5,718 bases of DNA from the NCBI GenBank assembly GCA_017353855.1, contig JAFMSA010000314.1, positions 1 through 5,718 of the forward strand, given 5' to 3'. The translations under genes and the position numbers were made by a program. This stretch comes from Alphaproteobacteria bacterium (GTDB lineage: Bacteria; Pseudomonadota; Alphaproteobacteria; ATCC43930; CGMCC-115725). The notes under the pieces were generated by a model, which saw nothing but the letters and a program-made list of their open reading frames with translations, did no database searches and was not told where the DNA came from. The stretch's first letter is position 1. Each line of letters begins with the position of its first letter. Positions 1-5,718 of the stretch are shown piece after piece.

Positions 1-65
1 TTATACTGATGCCCGGTTGCGGCAACAACGCTGCGGCGTGCTGGGCCCCCGGAAATGCCGAGCGG

Positions 66-1112
66 CTATTCGGGCCGGTGACCGGCGCTCTCGGGCACCG
101 GGTGTATCAATGCCTCACCCTGGGGTTCAGAGCGTGCATTGTGCCGGTAGAGGGCGACGTTTCGATGATGGTCTGCGAGTGTCCTGGCGAAAACATGCCC
201 GCCGGAGCCGTCGGCAACAAAGTAGAGCTCGTCCGTGAACGCGGGCCGCGCCGCGGCGCGTAGCGCCGACATGCCCGGATTCCCGATCGGGCCGGGAGGC
301 AGGCCTTTGGTCACATAGGTATTGTAGGGTGATGTGAACGCGAGATCGCTCTGGGTCAATTGGTGATTGAGCTTCTTGGTGCCCCCGTCGCTCAGGGCAT
401 AGATCACACTCGGGTCCGATTGCAGAGGCATCCCCCGACGCAATCGATTGACGAAAACACCCGCGATACGGGCTCGCTCATCGTCACGTGAGGCTTCCCG
501 TTCGACAAGCGAGGCAAGGGTGAGCAGGTCGTGCGGCGTCGAAAGGGGCAGGTCCGACCGGCGCTCCGCCCAGGCCTCGGCAAGGGCGCGCGTCATTTGG
601 CGTTCCATGCGCCGGATTATGTCCGTGCGGTGATCGCCGTACTCGTAGACGTAGGTCTCGGGCATCAGTTCACCCTCGGCGGGCGGCGCCCCGGCATCGC
701 CGTCGAGTGCGGGTGCGTTCCGCACGAGGGCCACAATCTCGGCGCTGGTGAGCCCCTCGGGGACCGTAAGTCGGTGCTTGACGGTTTTGCCGCCGGCGAT
801 GATGTCCATCGCGTCGAGCGCACTGGCTCCTGCGGGAAACTCATATTCGCCGGCTCGCAGTGCGGAACCGCGGCCCGACAAAGTGGCGGCCAGCTCGAAC
901 GAGCGCGGATGTCGGATTACCCCGCGCTCGGCCAGCAGCGCGGCAATCTCCGTCAAGCCGGTGTGCGGCGGGATCACGACAGTGAGCGGCTGGCTCAGAG
1001 GGCCGGTAACGTTCGCGTCTCGATAGAGCCACAAACCCGTGCCAGTGAGGATCGCCAGCGCTAAGGAGATCGTGGCAACTGCGGCGGCCAAGAGGCGAAG
1101 GAAGCTGCGCAT
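66..1112 (-). CDS. mltG: Endolytic murein transglycosylase MltG (YceG-like)
   Basis: This 348-residue protein is predicted to be an inner-membrane lytic transglycosylase that cuts nascent peptidoglycan strands and so sets glycan chain length. Seen: a short basic start followed by one hydrophobic segment (about residues 5-29, an N-terminal anchor), then a LysM-like part (about 43-108) and the YceG catalytic domain. The signature LVEREAS carries the catalytic glutamate (E204, with E206 nearby). It is followed by LQSDPSVIYAL (230-240), the YNTYVTKGLPPGPIGNPG block (263-280) and LYFVADGSGGHVFARTLADH near the end. Length is close to the E. coli protein (about 340). The ATG at 1112 lies 9 bases after an in-frame TAG, so the frame cannot extend further upstream; no clear Shine-Dalgarno sequence is visible. 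It begins 37 bases after the fabF stop and is probably the last gene of the fab unit in this window, a usual neighbour in alphaproteobacteria. It ends with TAG at 66-68. Confidence 0.95.
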   Translation of the reverse strand: MRSFLRLLAAAVATISLALAILTGTGLWLYRDANVTGPLSQPLTVVIPPHTGLTEIAALLAERGVIRHPRSFELAATLSGRGSALRAGEYEFPAGASALDAMDIIAGGKTVKHRLTVPEGLTSAEIVALVRNAPALDGDAGAPPAEGELMPETYVYEYGDHRTDIIRRMERQMTRALAEAWAERRSDLPLSTPHDLLTLASLVEREASRDDERARIAGVFVNRLRRGMPLQSDPSVIYALSDGGTKKLNHQLTQSDLAFTSPYNTYVTKGLPPGPIGNPGMSALRAAARPAFTDELYFVADGSGGHVFARTLADHHRNVALYRHNARSEPQGEALIHPVPESAGHRPE

Positions 1113-1149
1113 CGAGAACTAATCGCCGGGTTCGGGTGCGCTCACATGC

Positions 1150-2412
1150 TTACGGTGGGCCGGCAAAGATGAGAGAGGCATTCGTGCCGCCAAAACCGAA
1201 GGAGTTGGAGAGCGCATAATCCACCCTGCGTTGCTTTGCTCGTTTCGGCACCAGATCAATATCACAGGATAGGGATGGATTTTCGAGGTTGAGGGTCGGA
1301 GGTACGACGCCGTCGCGGATCGCGAGGATCGAGAAGATCGCTTCGACGCTGCCGGCGGCACCGAGCAGATGCCCGATCGCCGACTTTGTCGATGACATCG
1401 ACAATTCGTAGGCGTGCCTGCCGAACAGACGCTTGACCGCGCCGAGCTCGATTTCATCGCCGAGGGGCGTAGAGGTTCCGTGCGCGTTTATGTAATCGAT
1501 CTTTTCCGGTCCGATGCCCGCCCGCTTGAGTGCGTTGCGCATCGAGCGGAACGCCCCGTTGCCGTCCTCCGCGGGAGCCGTCAGATGGAAGGCGTCGCCC
1601 GACATGCCGTAGCCGATCACCTCGGCATAAATCTTGGTGCCGCGTTGCCTGGCATGCTCATACTCTTCGAGCACGAGGATCCCGGCGCCCTCCCCCATCA
1701 CGAACCCGTCGCGTTTCTGGTCCCAAGGACGCGACGCGCGAGGCGGATCATCGTTGAACCCCGTCGACAGCGCGCGGGCCGAGGCAAAGCCCGCAAGACC
1801 CAGCCGGCAAACCGCCGCCTCCGTCCCGCCGCACACCATCACATCGGCGTCGTCGAGCATGATGAGCCGTGCGGCGTCGCCGATGGCATGCGCGCCGGTC
1901 GAGCACGCCGTCACGACCGCATGATTGGGTCCGGTGAACCCGTAGCGGATCGAGACGTGGCCCGAGGCGAGATTGATCAGGTTGGCGGGAATAAAGAACG
2001 GCGAAAGCCGCCGGGGACCCCGTTCGTGCAGGGTCAACGCCCCTTCGGTGATCCCCGGCAGACCGCCGATCCCGGAGCCTATCATCACACCGGTCCGTTC
2101 GCGTGCCCCTTGGTCCTCGGGGATCCAACCGGCATCTTCGACCGCCTGCGCGGCTGCTACCAGCGCATAGACGATAAACCCGTCCATCTTGCGCTGATCC
2201 TTGGGCGGCACCCAATCGTCCGCGTTGAAAAACCCTGAGGCAGCATCGCCGAGCGGAACCTGTGCCGCGATCTTGACCGGCAGGTCGGCGACATCGAAGG
2301 TTTGGATCGAGCGGATTCCCGACGCACCGGAAATCAGGCTCTTCCAATTATGTTCCAGGCCAATGCCGAGGGGCGTCACGAGCCCCATCCCGGTCACGAC
2401 GACGCGTCGCAT
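1150..2412 (-). CDS. fabF: 3-oxoacyl-[acyl-carrier-protein] synthase II (KAS II)
   Basis: This 420-residue condensing enzyme catalyses decarboxylative condensation of malonyl-AcpP with acyl-AcpP, the elongation step of type II fatty acid synthesis in the cytoplasm. Seen: the N-terminal MRRVVVTGMGLVTPLG typical of KAS II; the nucleophile Cys170 in VTACSTG; the two catalytic histidines, His311 in NAHGTST and His348 in STKSAIGH; Lys343 in the same motif; and the C-terminal NSFGFGGTN glycine-rich loop (403-411). The full Cys-His-His triad means it should be active. Length is normal for the family. FabF is preferred over FabB because it follows acpP directly and because of its N-terminal sequence. 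The start is supported by the family-like N terminus, although the ribosome site before it is weak. It begins 89 bases after acpP; that gap contains a run of seven T on the coding strand. Stop TAA at 1150-1152. Confidence 0.97.
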   Translation of the reverse strand: MRRVVVTGMGLVTPLGIGLEHNWKSLISGASGIRSIQTFDVADLPVKIAAQVPLGDAASGFFNADDWVPPKDQRKMDGFIVYALVAAAQAVEDAGWIPEDQGARERTGVMIGSGIGGLPGITEGALTLHERGPRRLSPFFIPANLINLASGHVSIRYGFTGPNHAVVTACSTGAHAIGDAARLIMLDDADVMVCGGTEAAVCRLGLAGFASARALSTGFNDDPPRASRPWDQKRDGFVMGEGAGILVLEEYEHARQRGTKIYAEVIGYGMSGDAFHLTAPAEDGNGAFRSMRNALKRAGIGPEKIDYINAHGTSTPLGDEIELGAVKRLFGRHAYELSMSSTKSAIGHLLGAAGSVEAIFSILAIRDGVVPPTLNLENPSLSCDIDLVPKRAKQRRVDYALSNSFGFGGTNASLIFAGPP

Positions 2413-2466
2413 TCTATGATCGCCAACCGTCCCGGCGACCGTCGCTCACGGCGGAGCAAACCGGGC

Positions 2467-2473
2467 AAAAAAA
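2467..2473 (-). other. T-run between acpP and fabF
   Basis: On the coding strand there are seven consecutive T about 30 bases after the acpP stop. The preceding sequence offers only a weak four-base stem (TGGA with TCCA), so this is not a convincing intrinsic terminator. It might act as a pause or partial terminator reducing fabF and mltG relative to acpP (inference). Confidence 0.25.
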
Positions 2474-2501
2474 GATGGAGTAGGAGAACGGATCCAGGGC
2501 T

Positions 2502-2735
2502 TCAACTATGCGATTCGATAAAGCTGACCGCATCCTTGACCGTCACGATTTTCTCGGCCGCATCGTCCGGGATTTCGCACCCGAACTCTTCCTCGAAGGC
2601 CATGACGAGCTCGACCGTATCGAGGCTGTCGGCGCCCAAATCGTCGATGAAGCTGGCGTTCTCGGTCACTTTCGCCTCATCGACGCCCAAGTGCTCGACG
2701 ACGATCTTCTTGACCCGATCAGCGACGTCACTCAT
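2502..2735 (-). CDS. acpP: Acyl carrier protein
   Basis: This 77-residue, strongly acidic protein carries acyl intermediates on a 4'-phosphopantetheine arm through fatty acid synthesis, and usually also feeds lipid A and phospholipid assembly. Seen: the attachment motif GADSLD with Ser37 as the modified residue, the acidic recognition helix just after it (VELVMAFEEEFG), and the IPDDAAEKIVTVKDAV segment leading to the last helix. Length and layout are standard. A good Shine-Dalgarno sequence (GAGGG, complement of 2745-2749) lies 9 bases before the ATG. The gene sits between fabG (179-base gap upstream) and fabF (89-base gap downstream). Both gaps are longer than others in the unit, which would suit separate control of this normally very abundant protein (inference). 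Confidence 0.98.
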   Translation of the reverse strand: MSDVADRVKKIVVEHLGVDEAKVTENASFIDDLGADSLDTVELVMAFEEEFGCEIPDDAAEKIVTVKDAVSFIESHS

Positions 2736-2854
2736 CCGTTCTTTCCCTCAATGGCTTGCTGGAATGTCGATTACGCACAGGGCGCTCTGGCGCCATGCGC
2801 CACTATAGGTGCTGCCATCCGGCACCGCGTCGAACGCGTGAGTCACGGCACCGT

Positions 2855-2884
2855 CACATAGCATGTTTCTCCGCGCACTGCCAA
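2855..2884 (-). promoter_or_regulatory. Possible internal promoter for acpP
   Basis: In the 179-base fabG-acpP gap, the minus strand reads TTGGCA (complement of 2879-2884), which matches five of six -35 positions, then after a 16-base gap GCTATGTG (complement of 2855-2862), a partial match to the alphaproteobacterial -10. The predicted start is about 115 bases before the acpP ATG. A second -10-like TATAGT occurs closer to the gene (complement of about 2804-2809), but without a good -35. Separate transcription of acpP from within fab clusters is well known in other bacteria; here it is only inferred. Confidence 0.35.
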
Positions 2885-2914
2885 ATCGGCTGGGCCGCGG
2901 AACGGCAGATCAAA

Positions 2915-3652
2915 TTATACCATGACCATACCACCATTGATGTGCAAGGTGTGCCCGGTGACGTAGGCGGCCTCGGCGCTCGCGAGATAAACGACCGCCG
3001 CGGCGACGTCCTCGGGGGCGCCGAACCGCCCGACGGGAATCGCCGCGGCGAGCCGTGCGCGCTGCTGTTCGCTCAACTTTCCGGTCATCGGGGTCTCGAT
3101 GAAGCCGGGTGCAACGCAGTTCACGGTGATGCCGCGTCCGGCGACCTCGGCGGCAATCGACTTCGACATGCCGATAATTCCGGCTTTTGCGGCGGCGTAG
3201 TTTGCCTGTCCCGGGTTGCCGCTCACCGCGACGAGCGAGGTCACGGCGACGATACGGCCGTGGTGCCGCCGAACCATGCCGCGCAGCACAGCGCGCGTCA
3301 GCCGGAACACGGCCGTGAGATTGATCTCCAATATGGCTTGCCAAGCCTCGTCGTCGAGCCGCAGCGCGAGCGCGTCGCGGGTGGTTCCTGCGGCGTTGAC
3401 GAGGATATCGATCCGGCCCATTGCCGTTTCGGCGTGCCGGGCCAGCCGATCCGCGCTCGCCGGATCGGCCAGGTCGGCCTGCCCGACGTGAACGCGCTCG
3501 CGGAGTTCAGCGGCGAGCGCAGCGAGCCTGTCCGCGCGCGTCCCGGACAGCATTAATTCCGCCCCCTGCGCGTGCAGGGCTTTTGCTATCGCCCTTCCGA
3601 TCCCTCCGGAGGCTCCGGTAATGAGCGCCGCTTGGCCTGACAGATCGAACAC
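2915..3652 (-). CDS. fabG: 3-oxoacyl-[acyl-carrier-protein] reductase
   Basis: This 245-residue short-chain dehydrogenase/reductase uses NADPH to reduce 3-oxoacyl-AcpP to 3-hydroxyacyl-AcpP in the elongation cycle. Seen: the Rossmann cofactor motif TGASGGIG (12-19), NAAG (86-89), and the catalytic residues Asn111, Ser139, Tyr152 and Lys156, the last two within NYAAAK. The GNPGQANYAAAKAG block and VNCVAPGFIETPMT are characteristic of FabG rather than other SDR enzymes, and the C terminus GHTLHINGGMVMV matches the family. It starts with GTG at 3652, since an in-frame TAA lies 6 bases upstream; N-terminal MFDLSG fits alphaproteobacterial FabG. The ribosome site is modest (GGGG about 7 bases, or AAGGG about 12 bases, before the start). 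It begins 53 bases after the fabD stop and is probably co-transcribed with it. Stop TAA at 2915-2917. Confidence 0.97.
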   Translation of the reverse strand: MFDLSGQAALITGASGGIGRAIAKALHAQGAELMLSGTRADRLAALAAELRERVHVGQADLADPASADRLARHAETAMGRIDILVNAAGTTRDALALRLDDEAWQAILEINLTAVFRLTRAVLRGMVRRHHGRIVAVTSLVAVSGNPGQANYAAAKAGIIGMSKSIAAEVAGRGITVNCVAPGFIETPMTGKLSEQQRARLAAAIPVGRFGAPEDVAAAVVYLASAEAAYVTGHTLHINGGMVMV

Positions 3653-3705
3653 CGCTTAGCCCCACCCTTTTATGTCCGGCTTTGGGGTCCTGCGAGCAAC
3701 GTCCC

Positions 3706-4731
3706 TCACCCGCCGCGCCGAGCGCAGGAGGAGCCGAGGCGATTGTCCTCGCTGCGAGCGACCCGGGGAAGCACGGAAAGTCGTTTCATGAAAGCTTCGA
3801 GCTCGGGGGGTGTTCCGAGCGAGCACACCGAGATCTCCGGGTCGACCCGTTTGACGAGCCCTGCGAGCACGTGCCCCGCCCCGATTTCGACGACCTCCTC
3901 GACACCTGCGGATTTGAGAAACAGAACGCTCTCCCGCCACCGCACCATCGCCGTCACCTGCTCGACGAGACCGCGCTTGATCCTGCGAGGCTCGCTCGTC
4001 GCTGCTGCCGAAACATTCGCGACGAGCGGGACGACCGGCGGGTTGAGTGCTACGCGATCGAGGGCCTCTTCCATCACACGGGCAGCCGGTGCCATCAGTG
4101 CGGAGTGGAAGGGGGCACTAACTGGTAGCTTAATGGATCGCCGGGCCCCATGCGCCCGGGCGATCGCGACAGCCCGCTCGACCGCCCGGCAGTGTCCGCT
4201 GATAACGACCTGCCCGGGTGCGTTGTCGTTTGCGATCGCGCATACCTCGCTCGAGCCGTTCTCGCCGCGCGCGGCTTTCCTGGCGATCACCTGAGCCTGC
4301 CCGACATCCACCCCGAGCAAGGCCGCCATGGCGCCCTCGCCGACCGGAACGGCGCGTTGCATTGCCCGCCCGCGAAGTTTGAGCAGCCGCGCCGCGTCAG
4401 CGACGCTAAGCGCGCCCGCCGCCGCGAGGGCCGAGTATTCGCCCAGAGAATGTCCCGCGACAAAGCCAAGGTCGCGAGCGGGACTGAAACCATCCTCCTC
4501 TTCGAGCACGCGGATGACCGCGAGACTGACCGCCATCAGCGCCGGTTGGGCATTTTCGGTCAGAGTGAGATCGCTTTGCGGCCCTTCGAACATCAACCGG
4601 GACAGATCCTGCGACAGAGCGTCATCGACTTCCTCGAAGAGCCTTTGCGCCGGAGCAAAGGCAGCGGCAAGCGCCATCCCCATACCAACGAATTGTGAAC
4701 CCTGACCCGGAAATACAAATGCCCGCTTCAT
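3706..4731 (-). CDS. fabD: Malonyl-CoA:ACP transacylase
   Basis: This 341-residue enzyme transfers malonyl from CoA to AcpP, supplying the extender unit for FabF. Seen: N-terminal VFPGQGSQFVGMG with Gln10 of the oxyanion site, the nucleophile Ser95 in GHSLGEYSAL, Arg120 in LKLRGRAMQ (binds the malonyl carboxylate in this family), and the catalytic His209 in PVSAPFHS. The later EIGAGHVLAGLVKR block (about 282-295) is also typical. The ATG at 4731 is chosen because the conserved N terminus begins there and AGGGGA (complement of 4743-4748) lies 11 bases upstream. The frame stays open to a TTG at 4941, but that would add 70 residues unlike FabD and run through the divergent promoter region. The protein is about 30 residues longer than the E. 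coli enzyme, mostly from an Arg/Ser-rich tail after EAFMKRL with no recognised domain. It is the first gene of the fab unit. Confidence 0.96.
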   Translation of the reverse strand: MKRAFVFPGQGSQFVGMGMALAAAFAPAQRLFEEVDDALSQDLSRLMFEGPQSDLTLTENAQPALMAVSLAVIRVLEEEDGFSPARDLGFVAGHSLGEYSALAAAGALSVADAARLLKLRGRAMQRAVPVGEGAMAALLGVDVGQAQVIARKAARGENGSSEVCAIANDNAPGQVVISGHCRAVERAVAIARAHGARRSIKLPVSAPFHSALMAPAARVMEEALDRVALNPPVVPLVANVSAAATSEPRRIKRGLVEQVTAMVRWRESVLFLKSAGVEEVVEIGAGHVLAGLVKRVDPEISVCSLGTPPELEAFMKRLSVLPRVARSEDNRLGSSCARRGG

Positions 4732-4769
4732 TCGGTGCGCGTTCCCCTGTTTGGCAGTCGTCCCCCTGC

Positions 4770-4785
4770 CGGCCGGCGCCGGCCG
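4770..4785. repeat. Perfect 16-base palindrome before fabD
   Basis: CGGCCGGCGCCGGCCG reads the same on both strands. It sits just downstream of the predicted fabD -10 and overlaps or abuts the predicted transcription start. It could be an operator for a dimeric regulator, or form a hairpin at the 5' end of the fab mRNA. No known regulator site was recognised. All-GC palindromes arise more easily in GC-rich DNA, so function is unproven. Confidence 0.6.
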
Positions 4786-4789
4786 TGTG

Positions 4790-4817
4790 GTCTTAACGGT
4801 GCCTGTGTCGGTGTCAA
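4790..4817 (-). promoter_or_regulatory. Candidate promoter of the fabD unit
   Basis: On the minus strand a perfect TTGACA (-35, complement of 4812-4817) is followed after 14 bases by GTTAAGAC (complement of 4790-4797). This matches six of eight positions of the alphaproteobacterial housekeeping -10 form GCTANAWC, at a spacing normal for that class. The predicted start is near 4782-4785, at the edge of the 16-base palindrome, giving a leader of about 50 bases before the fabD ATG. The -35 is strong and the -10 moderate. This is prediction from sequence only. Confidence 0.6.
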
Positions 4818-4837
4818 GAAGGCGTTGCAGGCTGGTG

Positions 4838-4863
4838 TTGTGCCGAGACCGGGTTCCTATATA
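4838..4863 (+). promoter_or_regulatory. Candidate promoter of rpsF-rpsR
   Basis: TTGTGCC (4838-4844) is followed after 11 bases by CCTATATA (4856-4863), six of eight positions of the alphaproteobacterial GCTANAWC form. Read in the E. coli way, TATAGT at 4860-4865 is a good -10 with a poor -35. Transcription would start near 4870, leaving a leader of about 85 bases that contains two hairpins. It lies back to back with the predicted fabD promoter; their -35 elements are about 20 bases apart. Confidence 0.5.
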
Positions 4864-4881
4864 GTAACGGTCTTCACCCTT

Positions 4882-4897
4882 GCCGGCCTCGGCCGGC
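4882..4897 (+). repeat. GC inverted repeat early in the rpsF leader
   Basis: GCCGGCC and GGCCGGC are separated by TC, giving a six-base-pair stem with a four-base loop in RNA. It lies about 12-27 bases into the predicted rpsF transcript. The same two half-sites, in the opposite order, form the palindrome at 4770-4785. Confidence 0.5.
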
Positions 4898-4899
4898 TC

Positions 4900-4927
4900 G
4901 ACCCGGTGGGCGCCATTGCCCCGGGTC
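4900..4927 (+). promoter_or_regulatory. Bulged hairpin in rpsF leader; candidate S6:S18 element
   Basis: The RNA can fold as GACCCG (4900-4905) with CGGGTC (4922-4927), a two-base GU bulge (4906-4907) on the 5' side, an inner stem GGGC (4908-4911) with GCCC (4918-4921), and a six-base loop (4912-4917). A possible outer closure pairs GGCT (4895-4898) with AGCC (4934-4937), close to the Shine-Dalgarno sequence. The string CCGGTGGGCG (4903-4912) resembles CCGGUGGCG of bacterial 16S rRNA in the platform region bound by S6 and S18. Known background: rpsF leaders in many bacteria carry an S6:S18-binding motif with a key CCG next to a bulge. Assignment to that family is inference; the fold was drawn by hand. 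Confidence 0.5.
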
Positions 4928-4955
4928 ATCATCAGCCACAAGGGATCTGATAAGT

Positions 4956-5405
4956 ATGCCGCTATATGAAAATGTCTTCATCGCGCGTCAAGATATCTCG
5001 GGCGTGCAGGTCGACGCCCTCGCCGATGCTTTCACTCAGCTGATCTCCGATAACGGCGGGGAGATCAAGAAACGCGAATATTGGGGTCTGCGCAACCTGG
5101 CCTACCGGATGCGAAAAAACCGCAAGGGCCATTATGTCATGCTCAACATTGCAGCACCCTCGACCGCGATCGCCGAACTCGAGCGGACAATGCGGATCAA
5201 CGAAGATGTCATCCGCTACTTGACTCTTCGGGTTGATGCGCTGGAGGAGGGGCCCTCGGTGGTGATGCAGAGCCGCGGCAGCCGCGAGGACCGGCAGCGG
5301 CGTAGTGCCGCGGAGCGGGAGCGTTCGGCCGAGGCGCGCGAGGGATCCGAGCGTCCAGTTGAGCGTCCGGCCGAGCGTCGGGTTCCCGAACCGGTGGAGG
5401 CGTAA
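4956..5405 (+). CDS. rpsF: 30S ribosomal protein S6
   Basis: This 149-residue protein is a component of the 30S platform, where it pairs with S18 on 16S rRNA. Seen: MPLYENVFIARQDIS at the start, the GGEIKKREYWGLRNLAYRM segment (34-52), KGHYVMLNI (57-64), and MRINEDVIRYLTLRV (79-93), all standard for S6. After about residue 100 comes a roughly 50-residue arginine- and glutamate-rich tail, likely disordered, ending in three four-residue ERPV/ERPA/ERRV units. Extended charged S6 tails are common in alphaproteobacteria, but this repeat is specific here. The start follows AAGGGA (4940-4945) with about 10 bases spacing. It probably has its own promoter at 4838-4863, and a structured leader sits just upstream. 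rpsR follows with no intervening bases. Confidence 0.97.
   Translation: MPLYENVFIARQDISGVQVDALADAFTQLISDNGGEIKKREYWGLRNLAYRMRKNRKGHYVMLNIAAPSTAIAELERTMRINEDVIRYLTLRVDALEEGPSVVMQSRGSREDRQRRSAAERERSAEAREGSERPVERPAERRVPEPVEA
5349..5384 (+). repeat. Three 12-base tandem repeats in the rpsF tail
   Basis: Three copies, beginning at 5349, 5361 and 5373, share GAGCGTC followed by variable bases and encode ERPV, ERPA and ERRV (S6 residues 132-143). A related unit, GAGCGTTCGGCC, encoding ERSA, occurs at 5319-5330. The period is in frame, so copy-number change would only lengthen or shorten the tail. Confidence 0.75.
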
Positions 5406-5666
5406 GTGGAGAGCCACGGCGGCAGTTCCGCGCGCGCCCCGGTGCGCCGTCCGTTTTTCCGGCGCCGCAAATCATGCCCGTTTTCGGGCCCGAACGCGCC
5501 CAGGATCGACTACAAGGATGTCAAGCTGTTGCAGCGGTTCATTTCCGAGCGCGGTAAGATCGTTCCGAGCCGTATTACGGCCGTCTCGACGAAGAGGCAG
5601 CGCGAGCTGGCGCAGGCGATCAAGCGCGCGCGGTTTCTCGGCTTGCTGCCATATATGGTAAAATAG
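5406..5666 (+). CDS. rpsR: 30S ribosomal protein S18
   Basis: This 86-residue basic protein forms the S6:S18 heterodimer in the small subunit. Seen: PFFRRRKSCPFSGPNAPRIDYKDVKLL (16-42), then RFISERGKIVPSRITAV and KRQRELAQAIKRARFLGLLPY, which are near-invariant in S18; the length is usual. It has a single cysteine (in KSCPF). The start is GTG, directly after the rpsF TAA with no spacer. A strong Shine-Dalgarno sequence, GGAGG at 5396-5400, lies within the last rpsF codons 5 bases before the start, so translation of the two genes is likely coupled, suiting equal production of partners. Stop TAG at 5664-5666. The remaining 52 bases to the window edge are GC-rich and contain no complete gene. Confidence 0.97.
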   Translation: MESHGGSSARAPVRRPFFRRRKSCPFSGPNAPRIDYKDVKLLQRFISERGKIVPSRITAVSTKRQRELAQAIKRARFLGLLPYMVK

Positions 5667-5718
5667 CCGGGCCGGGCGGCGCGAGCGCTGCGGCGAGAGC
5701 GGCGTGAACCGGTTAGCG

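Noticed and set aside
16..26. Short inverted repeat GTTGCGGCAAC after mltG as a terminator
   Set aside because: The stem is only four to five base pairs with a tiny loop and no T-run on the minus strand; transcription probably continues beyond the window.
1414..2238. 274-codon open frame on the plus strand across fabF
   Set aside because: It is antisense to a fully conserved fabF, its product is arginine/histidine-rich without recognisable motifs, and long antisense frames are expected in GC-rich genes.
2756..3556. 266-codon plus-strand open frame across the acpP-fabG gap and fabG
   Set aside because: It is mostly the complement of fabG with its intact catalytic motifs, and no domain is recognisable in the product.
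4732..4941. 70-residue N-terminal extension of FabD from a TTG at 4941
   Set aside because: The conserved FabD N terminus begins at the ATG at 4731, which has a Shine-Dalgarno sequence; the extension is unlike the family and overlaps the promoters and rpsF leader.
5704..5718. GTG at 5704 as the start of a following gene
   Set aside because: Five open codons reach the window edge with only a weak upstream GAGAG. A gene such as a DUF2232 protein or rplI often follows rpsR, but nothing here can support it.
5667..5718. GC-rich sequence after rpsR as a terminator
   Set aside because: It has no clean stem of useful length and no T-run; read-through to a downstream gene is more likely.

Overview
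This GC-rich window looks like ordinary chromosomal DNA from an alphaproteobacterium. The order rpsR-rpsF facing away from fabD-fabG-acpP-fabF-mltG is familiar from that class, especially Rhodospirillales-like genomes, and the protein motifs fit (inference from gene order and motifs; no database search was possible). No mobile elements, CRISPR arrays, tRNA or rRNA genes were seen. All seven genes look intact and housekeeping.

Layout. Positions 66-4731 on the minus strand hold five genes, read from right to left: fabD (malonyl-CoA:ACP transacylase), fabG (3-oxoacyl-ACP reductase), acpP (acyl carrier protein), fabF (3-oxoacyl-ACP synthase II) and mltG (membrane-bound endolytic murein transglycosylase). 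Positions 4956-5666 on the plus strand hold rpsF (ribosomal protein S6) and rpsR (S18). The two transcription units diverge from a 224-base region (4732-4955). It carries a plausible promoter for each direction, a perfect 16-base GC palindrome near the predicted fabD transcription start, a related hairpin early in the rpsF transcript, and a bulged stem-loop just before the rpsF Shine-Dalgarno sequence.

How the genes work together. FabD loads malonyl groups onto AcpP. FabF condenses malonyl-AcpP with the growing acyl chain, and FabG reduces the 3-oxo product, so the block supplies the carrier and three enzyme activities of type II fatty acid elongation. Dehydratase, enoyl reductase and FabH are not in the window. 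MltG, at the end of the unit, releases nascent glycan strands at the inner membrane, linking envelope lipid and wall synthesis. On the other strand, S6 and S18 form a heterodimer in the 30S platform, and their genes abut with no spacer.

The best lead is the rpsF leader. Its bulged hairpin contains a stretch resembling 16S rRNA around the S6:S18 binding region, so it is a candidate autoregulatory element. I found no evidence of a wholly undescribed system.
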